NCBI GenBank assembly: GCA_964386005.1
Contig: CAYLSB010000002.1
Coordinates: forward strand, 1-64,000
Source of the DNA: FEN-1350 sp964386005
GTDB lineage: Bacteria > Planctomycetota > Phycisphaerae > Sedimentisphaerales > Anaerohalosphaeraceae
Length of the DNA: 64,000 bases
Reading direction: 5' to 3'
The translations under genes were made by a program, and so were the position numbers. Of the stretch, positions 24,318-32,713 are shown piece by piece. The notes beneath the pieces were generated by a model. The model had not been told where the DNA came from, made no database searches, and worked only from the letters and a program-made list of their open reading frames with translations. Each line of letters opens with the position of its first letter. Position 1 is the first letter of the stretch.

Positions 24318-26354
24318 ATGGAACTGCGCGAAATAGCCGGTCAACAGGTCGGAATATATCCTTACAACACAGTGATCGTGGGCGCCGGGGCTGCCGGGAT
24401 GAACTGCGCGGTGCATTTGTGCGAGTTCATGCAGCAGCAGGGAATCGCCGACGCCGCCAAGCGGATCGCAGTGATCACGGCGGGGATCAAGCTGGGCGCG
24501 TCGCGGATGAGCGGTTCTGACAAACAGACCTATTACAAGATGGGAACAAGCCCGGAGACGGCCGACAGCGCCGAGGAATTTGCCCGAAGCCTGACGGCCG
24601 CCGGCTGTTGTCATGGCGACCTTGCGCTGGCTGAGGGGATCGGCTCCCTGCGCGAGTTTTATCATCTCGTACAAGCGGGCGTGCCGTTTCCCCATGACCC
24701 GATGGGCAGTTACATCGGCTATAAGACCGATCACGATCCCTACGAACGAGCGACCTCGGCCGGGCCGAAGACCAGCCGATACATGAGCGAATGTCTTGAA
24801 CGACAGGTGCGGCGGTATGGAATTGCGATCTTCGACCAGATGGAGACGACCGAATTGATCGTCAAAGGACGGGGCCTGGACAAACGGATCATCGGTGTGG
24901 CGGCGATTCGCAGGAAGGATGTCACCGGGGAAAATTTTGGACTGCATGTATTCGCCTGCGTTAATCTGGTTCTGGCCGCGGGGGGGCCTGGGGAGATGTA
25001 TGAGACAACGGTGTACCCCAAAGGACAATTCGGAATTCACGGATTGGCTTTGCGTGCGGGTTTGAGGGCGGAGAATCTGACGGAATCGCAATATGGACTG
25101 GCGAGCACAGCGTTCCGCTGGAATGTGTCGGGGACGTACATGCAGGTGATTCCGCGGATTTACAGTACCGACAAAAACGGCGGGGACGAGCGAGAGTTTC
25201 TCGCGGACTACTTCGATAGCATGAGGCGGATGGCGACGAATATTTTCCTCAAGGGTTATCAATGGCCGTTCGATCCGCAGCGGATCGAGAGCATGCAGTC
25301 GTCGCTGATCGATGTGCTGGTATTCAGTGAAACCCAAAAGGGGCGAAGGGTGTTCATGGATTTCCTTCGAAATCCGATTGGCAATGAGCAAATGAAGCCG
25401 TTCGATCTGGACGATCTTGAGCAAGAGGCCGGAGGATACTTGCGGCGGGCGGGGGCGACGCAAAAGCTGCCGATTGAACGTCTGGCGCACATGAACGAGC
25501 CGGCGATCGAGATTTATCAGGAAAACGGGATCGACCTGTTTACCGAACCCCTTGAGATTGCCGTTTGTGCACAGCATAACAACGGCGGATTTTCGGTTGA
25601 TCGATGGTGGCAATCGAGCGTGCCGGGGACATTTGTTATCGGAGAGATGGCGGGTACTCATGGCGTCAAACGGCCCGGCGGATCGGCGCTGAATTCCGGG
25701 CAGACCGGCGGCCTGCGCGCGGCGGAGTACATCGCCAATCAGCGATCCTTGGATACCGAGGGCTTCGATGATAGCCCCGAAGAGGTACGACCCCTCGTGG
25801 CGTTGATTGAAAAACTTCGACGATGGACGGAAAATCATCATGCCCTCAGCGGCGGCGAGGCGTTGCAGGAGATTCAGCGGCGAATGTCATCCTGCGCTGC
25901 GCATATCCGCGAGCTTTCCGTCGCGAAGATAGCTTTCGATGATGCAGTACGACTGGTTCGTACGATTTGCGACGAAGGATTGCGTCTGGATCGTCCCAAA
26001 GACCTGATCGCTGCGGTACGGGCTGAACATCTGGCGTTGGCATCGGCGGCTTATCTGAAGGCGATCGTCGAATTGCTTTCATCTGGAAGTGGTTCACGCG
26101 GATCGCATCTGGTCTTGGCCGACGATGGACAAATGATCCACCCGGCGATCTCGCGGAACGGAAAACCCCTGCGATTCAAACCCGAAAACGCCTCCCTGCG
26201 AAGTTCGATCCAGCAGATTGAATTCGATCCCGACTCTGAAAACCTGTTTCGATGTACAATGATTGCCGTACGACCCATGCCGAAAGATCGAAAGGCCTTC
26301 GAGCCGGCCTGGCAAGATTTCCGGGAACGACGGATTTATTCGATCGAAGGATGA
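24318..26354 (+). CDS. FAD-dependent oxidoreductase of the fumarate reductase/aspartate oxidase flavoprotein type
   Basis: 678 residues. The N-terminal Rossmann loop VIVGAGAAGMNCA (about 19-31) binds FAD; SGSDKQTYYKMG, VLAAGGPGEMYETTVYPKGQ, and the C-terminal GEMAGTHGVKRPGGSALNSG followed by QTGGLRAAEYIA are the expected flavin and adenine contacts of the SdhA/NadB fold. A helical C-terminal region (about 480-600) also fits that family. Unlike true SdhA there is no iron-sulfur subunit gene beside it, so it may be a soluble oxidase/reductase of unknown substrate. GAGGAT precedes the ATG. It is probably a single-gene transcription unit with a TATAAT 50 bases upstream. Confidence 0.8.
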   Translation: MELREIAGQQVGIYPYNTVIVGAGAAGMNCAVHLCEFMQQQGIADAAKRIAVITAGIKLGASRMSGSDKQTYYKMGTSPETADSAEEFARSLTAAGCCHGDLALAEGIGSLREFYHLVQAGVPFPHDPMGSYIGYKTDHDPYERATSAGPKTSRYMSECLERQVRRYGIAIFDQMETTELIVKGRGLDKRIIGVAAIRRKDVTGENFGLHVFACVNLVLAAGGPGEMYETTVYPKGQFGIHGLALRAGLRAENLTESQYGLASTAFRWNVSGTYMQVIPRIYSTDKNGGDEREFLADYFDSMRRMATNIFLKGYQWPFDPQRIESMQSSLIDVLVFSETQKGRRVFMDFLRNPIGNEQMKPFDLDDLEQEAGGYLRRAGATQKLPIERLAHMNEPAIEIYQENGIDLFTEPLEIAVCAQHNNGGFSVDRWWQSSVPGTFVIGEMAGTHGVKRPGGSALNSGQTGGLRAAEYIANQRSLDTEGFDDSPEEVRPLVALIEKLRRWTENHHALSGGEALQEIQRRMSSCAAHIRELSVAKIAFDDAVRLVRTICDEGLRLDRPKDLIAAVRAEHLALASAAYLKAIVELLSSGSGSRGSHLVLADDGQMIHPAISRNGKPLRFKPENASLRSSIQQIEFDPDSENLFRCTMIAVRPMPKDRKAFEPAWQDFRERRIYSIEG

Positions 26355-26403
26355 AAATTGGGGGATTCGAGGATACTTTGACCGGTAAATTTTGCCGGGA
26401 ACC

Positions 26404-26432
26404 TTGATTTTGAACCGTCAATTTGGTATAAT
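26404..26432 (+). promoter_or_regulatory. Promoter of the S41 protease gene
   Basis: TTGATT (26404-26409), 17 bp, TATAAT (26427-26432). Expected start near 26440. Confidence 0.65.
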
Positions 26433-26480
26433 GAAATGACGTTCAGCAATCGTGGTGGGTGATTGTTTCATTGGACTGAA

Positions 26481-28703
26481 ATGACTCGAAGACGGTTTCA
26501 AATCGTTATAGGGTTGTGCCTGACTTTGTTCCCGATGTCGCTGGCTAACGCCGAGCCGGGGGGCCGAGGACGGGATTCGACCCCGAACACCGATACGACG
26601 ACTGTTCGATTAACCCGTGCGCTGGTGGCCGGCGTTTGTGAAAAGATTCTGACGGGAGATTTTGCCTCCGCCGGACGAATGCTCGATACGATGACGGTTC
26701 CGGAAGGTTCTTCAACAATCCAACTCAAAGCCATCGTGGACGAATACCGTCGGATCGATGAACAGCGTCAAACGAAACGCAATCAGGCCCGAGAGAAAGC
26801 TTTGGCCGATTTACAGCCATTCAACCAACATATTCCAACCAACGACAAGGACCGCGACAATGCGTTCGAGGCGGTTCTGCGGTTGTATGATAGCGCCCCG
26901 GAGGATCAGCGCAAGACGATTCTCGACAATCCGACGGTCTGCCGTCTGATCGCCGATGCCATCGCCTCGGCGACAATCCTCGAATCTCAGGGCCGTTGGG
27001 CCGATGCGTATTCGCATGCCTATGGTTGGCTCACGATCCTCGACAAAGAGAATCGCCGGTACAAAGAGAAAGCGGACGAATTGACGGCGCGTGCCGCCCT
27101 GGAACTGGCGTTGAAAAATGGTCCCTGCGATGCCGTGGCCGATCGATACAAAGGCGTGCGGTACGAGATGCTCATACGGGCGATCACGACTCTCGATTTC
27201 AAATATGTTGAACTTGTGGATTACGATGGCATGGTCCGCAAAACGATCGAAGAGGCCGAACGCCTGGCGATCGTGTTGGACATGTCGCCGGAGCCGCTGT
27301 CTGTTTCATTCCGGAAGGAAGGTCTTGTTCCGTGGCGACAGGGCGTGGCGGAAATTCGTCGGCTGCTGGATCAAAGACCGCGGCCCTATCCCAAGGAAGA
27401 ATTTCTGAGCGTGATGGATGTTTTCATCGCATTGAATCCGAAAACCCTCAAAATATCCGAAGATATTATGATCGGCCTGCTTGCCGAAGCGGCCCTGTCA
27501 GCGCTGGATCCCTATACGACGATGGTATGGCCCAAGGATGTGGCCCAGTTTCAGAAAGTTATCACGCAGGAGTTTGACGGGATCGGAGTTCGACTGAACA
27601 AGCAGGGAAAGTTTCTGAAAATCGCCGGAATTATTCCCGACAGTCCCGCGTCCCGCACGGATATGGAAGAAGGCGAAATGATCGTCGCGGTCAACGGAGA
27701 ATCGACCGAAGACATGTCAAGCAATTGCGCCGTGCAGAAAATTTCCGGGCCCCGCGGGACCCGGGTAACGTTGTCGGTTCGGCGAGAAGGTTCCTCCGAG
27801 ACGCGGCAGGTGGTATTAACGCGAGCCAAGATTATCATTCCCAGCGTGACGGCTTCAAGGAATCAGGACAAGTCGGCGCCGGCCGATCCGACGATGATCG
27901 ATCCAGCCAATCGCCTTGGATATATCCGGCTGACGAGCTTTGTCGAAACGACCATTCCGCATCTGGAAAAGACGCTGACTCAACTGGAAGCGAAGGATCT
28001 CAGGGGACTGATCCTTGATCTTCGCGGGAATGCCGGGGGATTGTTGCAGACGGCGATCGAGGTCGTGGATTTGTTTGTGAACGAAGGGCCGATTCTCCAG
28101 AGTCGCTCGCGCTTTATCATGCCATCGTTCTGGAACGCCAAACGCGAAGGGACTCATCCGGATTATCCGCTGGTGATCCTCATCGATGGAGGAAGCGCCA
28201 GCGCATCCGAAATCGTCGCAGGGGCCTTGCAGGATTCAATGCATCGCCGGGCTACGCTGGTGGGAAGTCGCAGTTTCGGCAAAGGCAGCGTGCAGGAGAT
28301 TTCCCATTACACGGGATTTGGTTCGCAATTCAAATACACCACAGCTCATTATCATTTACCCGGAGGACAGCCGGTCAAAAGCCGTTACCTGGCCGAGCGG
28401 CGGAATACCGAAGACTGGGGTGTTCGTCCGGATGTGGAGGTCAAGTTGCGGCGGTCGGATCGGATGAATAGGGATCCGGATTCAAATGAAGTTGAAAGCC
28501 GATTGGTCTTTGGGGAAGATGCCGAGGCGGAGATACGGCAAGACCTGCTGCCGGCATCCCTGCGGGATGATACCCAACTGGCCGTTGGACTTTTGGTGCT
28601 TCAGACCAAGCTGATACAATCCGGGCAGGCGGTTCAAGTGGCGATAGCCGGGGAATCTTCCTCCGTAATGCAAACGGAGGGTCAGTCTGCCAAGTCCAAT
28701 TGA
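26481..28703 (+). CDS. Secreted S41-family C-terminal-processing serine protease
   Basis: About 740 residues with a signal peptide (MTRRRFQIVIGLCLTLFPMS, ending ANA). A long helical N-terminal region (about 30-330) precedes a PDZ domain (FDGIGVRLNKQGKFLKIAGI, DMEEGEMIVAVNG) and the S41 catalytic core: LRGNAGGLL, then IDGGSASASEIVAGAL with the nucleophile Ser, and SRSFGKGSVQ with the general-base Lys, the Ser-Lys pair of tail-specific proteases. Such enzymes trim envelope proteins in the periplasm. The in-frame TTG at 26463 is an alternative start, since GGTGGG lies close before it; the ATG gives the cleaner signal peptide. Length exceeds usual CtpA because of the N-terminal region. Confidence 0.88.
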   Translation: MTRRRFQIVIGLCLTLFPMSLANAEPGGRGRDSTPNTDTTTVRLTRALVAGVCEKILTGDFASAGRMLDTMTVPEGSSTIQLKAIVDEYRRIDEQRQTKRNQAREKALADLQPFNQHIPTNDKDRDNAFEAVLRLYDSAPEDQRKTILDNPTVCRLIADAIASATILESQGRWADAYSHAYGWLTILDKENRRYKEKADELTARAALELALKNGPCDAVADRYKGVRYEMLIRAITTLDFKYVELVDYDGMVRKTIEEAERLAIVLDMSPEPLSVSFRKEGLVPWRQGVAEIRRLLDQRPRPYPKEEFLSVMDVFIALNPKTLKISEDIMIGLLAEAALSALDPYTTMVWPKDVAQFQKVITQEFDGIGVRLNKQGKFLKIAGIIPDSPASRTDMEEGEMIVAVNGESTEDMSSNCAVQKISGPRGTRVTLSVRREGSSETRQVVLTRAKIIIPSVTASRNQDKSAPADPTMIDPANRLGYIRLTSFVETTIPHLEKTLTQLEAKDLRGLILDLRGNAGGLLQTAIEVVDLFVNEGPILQSRSRFIMPSFWNAKREGTHPDYPLVILIDGGSASASEIVAGALQDSMHRRATLVGSRSFGKGSVQEISHYTGFGSQFKYTTAHYHLPGGQPVKSRYLAERRNTEDWGVRPDVEVKLRRSDRMNRDPDSNEVESRLVFGEDAEAEIRQDLLPASLRDDTQLAVGLLVLQTKLIQSGQAVQVAIAGESSSVMQTEGQSAKSN

Positions 28704-28788
28704 GAAAAGGCCCGTTTGCGAAACGTTCAATACGGCGGGGCAAATTCGACAGGGAATCCGAATTATGTTTACGGACAGGGATGTCATC

Positions 28789-31569
28789 ATGAAGACAGCA
28801 TGGTTCATCGTAATCGGTACGATCACGTCGATTGGAATCATCACCGCGGATACGCCGGTCGCATTCAAACCGGTTGATTTGCATTGTGAGTATCAGGTCA
28901 ATCCTTTGGGTATCGATGTACCGCATCCGCGGATGTTCTGGAAGATCGAATCACCGCGGAGGAATCTACGACAGACGGCGTATCACATTCTTGTTGCGTC
29001 CTCGGCCGATGTTTTGCGCCAGGATCGGGGGGATTTATGGGATAGCGGCAAGGCGATCTCCGCAGAAACGACACACGTCGCTTATTCGGAATGCAACCTG
29101 AAATCTCTGCAACACATCGTTTGGAAGGTCCGTGTATGGGATGGCGAGGGAAATGTTTCGGATTGGAGTCCGACGGCCGAGTGGACGATGGGAATTCTTG
29201 AGCCGCAGGATTGGCGTGCCAAATGGATCGGTTGCACGGAAGAAACCGCTTCGACGGGATTGCCGTTGTTTCGAAAATCCTTTGAAATTGCCAAGCCGGT
29301 GAAGCGGGCCTTGGTGTGCGTCAGCGGTCTGGGACACTACGACTTGTTTCTTGACGGTCATAAAGTCGGCGATCATTTTCTGGATCCGGCCTGGTCCGCC
29401 TATGAAAAAACCGTGTATTATACGATACAGGATATCACCGCTGAATTGACTAACGGTTCGCATGGATTCGGCGTGATGCTTGGCAAGGGTTTCTACAACA
29501 CAACGGGCGACCGTCGGATTCATGGCGTTCAAGCGAATCGGCCTTTGAAAATGATTTTTCAGGCCCAAATTCTCTATGCCGATGGCAGCGAAGAATGGAT
29601 CGTAAGTGACCGTTCATGGAAAGTATGCGAGGGACCGATCACGCACAGCGCGATCCTGGGGGGCGAGGATTATGATGCTCGAAAGAATCCGGTCGGGTGG
29701 AATAAACCGGGATATGACGATAGCCAATGGCAATATTCCATCGAAACCGAAGGTCCCGGCGGGACGCTCACCGCCGGCTCGTGTCCGCCGATGAAAGCCC
29801 ACCGGGAGTTTCGCCCTGTTGGGATCGACGAGCCAACCCCGGGGGTTTACATATATGATTTCGGACAGAATGCCTCGGCTATACCGAGAATTCTCGTACG
29901 CGGAAGGGCAGGCCAGACAATCCGGCTGACTCCGGCCGAGCAACGACACGGTATGTCGCCCCGTCGGAATGATGGCCGCGGATTGGTCAATCCGGCCGGT
30001 GTCGGCCATCCGAACTACTGGCAATATACGCTCGGAAGTGAAACCGGAGAAACCTGGATGCCGCAATTTTCCTACAGCGGATTTCAATACCTTCAACTCG
30101 AAGACGCCGTTCCCGCCGGACAGCCGAATCCGGATGGAAAACCGGTTGTGGAGGAGATCGTTTCTGTTCATGTACGGAATGCGTCATCGATCACGGGGCA
30201 TTTCGAATGTTCCAATCCGCTGTTCAACGATATTGATCGCATCATCGATTGGGCCGTACGGTCAAACCTGTCGCATGTTCTCACGGATTGTCCTCACCGG
30301 GAAAAACTCGGCTGGCTTGAGGTGGCCTATTTAATGGGACCTTCGATTGCCGGCCGATATGATATCGCGCGGTTGTATGCGAAGATCAGCCGGGACTGTG
30401 CCGATTCACAGTCCGCCGATGGCATGATTCCCACGGTTGCGCCGGCGTATCCGGCTTTCAACGGCGGATTCGCCTATACCCCTGAGTGGGGAGCCGCCTC
30501 CGTGATTGTGCCATGGATCGTGTATGAATGGTATGGGGATCGGAGAATACTGGAATCCAGCTATCCAACAATGAAAAGATTTGTCGATTTTATTCGGAAT
30601 ACCTCAAACGACCTTGTCCCCACGCCGGGACTGGGCGATTGGTATGACTACGGCCATGGAAAACCGGTAGGGGCTTCGCAGTTTACCCCCGTGGAACTCA
30701 GCGCCATGGCGACGTTCTATCGTTGTACGCGGATCGTGGCCGATACCGCTGGAATTCTGGGTATGAACGATGATCGCGGAAAATACGAAATCCTGTGCGG
30801 ACAAATTCGGATCGCCTTTACCAAGCGGTACTTCGACGGATCCGAGGAATATCAGAATCGTGGAAGCCCTCAATGTGCCAATAGCATGGCTTTAACGATG
30901 GGATTGGTTCCCGAAGGAAGCGAATCGAAGGTACTGGATCGCATTATTCAGGATATTCGCTTGCGAAACAATCAGCAGACAGCAGGGGATATCGGCCATT
31001 GGTACCTGATGCGGACCCTGGCCGAACATAATCGTTCGGATGTGCTATATGACCTGACCGCGCGGACATCGTTGGGCAGTTATGGTTTCATTGTTCGCAA
31101 TGGCTGGACTTCCATGCCCGAGGCGTGGGATGCCGACACCGGCGCTTCCATGAATCACTGTATGCTCGGGCATATCCAGGAATGGCTGTTTGGATGGGTG
31201 GCGGGGATACGCCCGGATCCGCAATTTCCGGGATTCCGCAGGTTTATCATTGATCCACACCCAGTTGGCGACCTTACCTGGGCGAAGGGACAATTTGAAT
31301 CCATCCGGGGCTTGATCCGCAGCCAATGGCGGCGCGATGACACGACATTTTCTCTGGATGTTACGGTTCCACCCAATACGAAAGCGACGATCTACCTGCC
31401 TTCACAAAATCACGACAAGATCACCGAAAGTGATCGGCTCTTGAATCAGTCAAGACAGATCCATATCGTGACAATACGAAATGATATCATCGAAGTTGAA
31501 GTAGGTTCCGGGATATACCATTTTCGTTTGCCGATGGGTTCTCTATCCTCACCAGACAATGAAGGATAA
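28789..31569 (+). CDS. Secreted alpha-L-rhamnosidase (GH78)
   Basis: About 926 residues with a signal peptide (MKTAWFIVIGTITSIGIITA). The order fits GH78: fibronectin-like N-terminal domain (VNPLGIDVPHPRMFWKIE), carbohydrate-binding beta-sandwich with LVCVSGLGHYDLFLDG and LGKGFYNTTGDRR, then the (alpha/alpha)6 catalytic barrel with VLTDCPHREKLGWLEVAYLM, GLGDWYDYG and EAWDADTGASMNHCMLGHI, and a C-terminal beta-sandwich. It cleaves terminal alpha-L-rhamnose from plant or algal polysaccharides, outside the cytoplasm. An ATG at 28765 is also possible (AGGGAA upstream); the later start keeps a clean signal peptide. Confidence 0.92.
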   Translation: MKTAWFIVIGTITSIGIITADTPVAFKPVDLHCEYQVNPLGIDVPHPRMFWKIESPRRNLRQTAYHILVASSADVLRQDRGDLWDSGKAISAETTHVAYSECNLKSLQHIVWKVRVWDGEGNVSDWSPTAEWTMGILEPQDWRAKWIGCTEETASTGLPLFRKSFEIAKPVKRALVCVSGLGHYDLFLDGHKVGDHFLDPAWSAYEKTVYYTIQDITAELTNGSHGFGVMLGKGFYNTTGDRRIHGVQANRPLKMIFQAQILYADGSEEWIVSDRSWKVCEGPITHSAILGGEDYDARKNPVGWNKPGYDDSQWQYSIETEGPGGTLTAGSCPPMKAHREFRPVGIDEPTPGVYIYDFGQNASAIPRILVRGRAGQTIRLTPAEQRHGMSPRRNDGRGLVNPAGVGHPNYWQYTLGSETGETWMPQFSYSGFQYLQLEDAVPAGQPNPDGKPVVEEIVSVHVRNASSITGHFECSNPLFNDIDRIIDWAVRSNLSHVLTDCPHREKLGWLEVAYLMGPSIAGRYDIARLYAKISRDCADSQSADGMIPTVAPAYPAFNGGFAYTPEWGAASVIVPWIVYEWYGDRRILESSYPTMKRFVDFIRNTSNDLVPTPGLGDWYDYGHGKPVGASQFTPVELSAMATFYRCTRIVADTAGILGMNDDRGKYEILCGQIRIAFTKRYFDGSEEYQNRGSPQCANSMALTMGLVPEGSESKVLDRIIQDIRLRNNQQTAGDIGHWYLMRTLAEHNRSDVLYDLTARTSLGSYGFIVRNGWTSMPEAWDADTGASMNHCMLGHIQEWLFGWVAGIRPDPQFPGFRRFIIDPHPVGDLTWAKGQFESIRGLIRSQWRRDDTTFSLDVTVPPNTKATIYLPSQNHDKITESDRLLNQSRQIHIVTIRNDIIEVEVGSGIYHFRLPMGSLSSPDNEG

Positions 31570-31597
31570 CACAAAAAGGTTAAACCCTGAAGATGGA

Positions 31598-32482
31598 TTA
31601 ACGAAGACCTTCTTGCGGAATGAGGAAAGTACCCAGCGGTGGCAATCCTTCCGGAAACGGCCGGCTTCCGTCGCGAATATTGGATACCTGCATCGGTACG
31701 GTATCGAGTATCGAATATGAGGACACATGGCCGTCAAGATGGCCGGCGCTGAACCGATTGGCGATCGATTCAATATCGGCGGGGCGGTTCCAGAAGGGAG
31801 AATACAGGGGGGTCGGGGAGGTGGCCGCCGCCTTTTTCATGGGCTCACAACTGCCGATATAATCCCATTTATCCAGTCGATGGTATTGAGTCACAATCGT
31901 ATCGCTGACAAGGATCGAACTCTGACGCCCGCCTCCGGCGCCATCTTCCGGGCCGATAAATGGCGAATCTTTTTTAGAAAGATAACCGCGGTAGTTCCAA
32001 TACAAGCTGTACGTGCCCAGCAAGGGATCGAGAGACTTGCCGTTTTCACGATTATCCCACATGTCGCCCGCATCCCATGCTTTTTGAAGGTGTTTGAACT
32101 TGTGTGGAGCACTGGGGCAATACATCGTATGCGCATCCTCGATATACCCTTTCAGGTATCCGCTGACCGACCGGTGTATCCGCGGACCTAAGTCATCCAG
32201 CGCGATCAACTTGGTTGGTTCCGACCAGGTGAGATCCTGGTCAAATCCATTGGTCGCAACAGAAACGGGAAAGCGATCGCTATTGTCAGCGGCATAAACG
32301 TGCAAAATATCGACGATCTGGCCCATATGGCTCATTCCGCGGATACGATGCGCCTGACGACGGGCCTTTCCCAGCGCGGGGACAAGAATGGATAACAACA
32401 TAGATATAATTCCGGTGACCACGAGCATTTCGAGCAAAGTAAATCCCCGGCCTCCCCTTGTCCATCCTGACAAATTGTACAT
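31598..32482 (-). CDS. Type II/IV pseudopilin-like protein (H-x-DG type)
   Basis: 294 residues. The N-terminus is a class III signal: basic leader to Gly13, then FTLLEMLVVTGIISMLLSIL with Glu at +5, the site cut and methylated by prepilin peptidase. The C-terminal domain ends with FSAGHLDGHVSSYS, the H-x-DG pattern common in the many single pseudopilins of Planctomycetota. Cys and Trp-rich parts (YCPSAPHKFKHL, YSLYWNYRGYL) form the soluble domain. GGGAGTAGGATG lies ahead of the ATG. It has its own promoter at 32553-32580. The exact role, in a pilus or secretion pseudopilus or as a free envelope protein, is unknown. Confidence 0.88.
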   Translation of the reverse strand: MYNLSGWTRGGRGFTLLEMLVVTGIISMLLSILVPALGKARRQAHRIRGMSHMGQIVDILHVYAADNSDRFPVSVATNGFDQDLTWSEPTKLIALDDLGPRIHRSVSGYLKGYIEDAHTMYCPSAPHKFKHLQKAWDAGDMWDNRENGKSLDPLLGTYSLYWNYRGYLSKKDSPFIGPEDGAGGGRQSSILVSDTIVTQYHRLDKWDYIGSCEPMKKAAATSPTPLYSPFWNRPADIESIANRFSAGHLDGHVSSYSILDTVPMQVSNIRDGSRPFPEGLPPLGTFLIPQEGLR

Positions 32483-32552
32483 CCTACTCCCGATAATCCT
32501 GCTCCTCGGTACAAAAGTACAGAGTACTACCTCATCAACGAATTCTTATATT

Positions 32553-32580
32553 ATTATATCAGATCAAGGTAACAAGTCAA
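32553..32580 (-). promoter_or_regulatory. Promoter of the pseudopilin gene
   Basis: Leftward TTGACT (32580-32575), 16 bp, TATAAT (32558-32553). Expected leader about 65 bases. Confidence 0.75.
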
Positions 32581-32713
32581 TGGAAAAACGTTTCACAATG
32601 GAAATTTTACAGTGTGTTCACATTGTCTTAATAATGGTGTGTTGAACGGATGATCTTGTGCGTTGAAGTTCCGGTTGAGAGTGCCGTAGATTAAGGTTGA
32701 TTCAATTTGTGCG

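Noticed and set aside
24252..25841. Leftward 529-codon frame opposite the flavoprotein gene
   Set aside because: Arg/His/Pro-rich composition, no known motif, and the opposite strand encodes a clear FAD protein.
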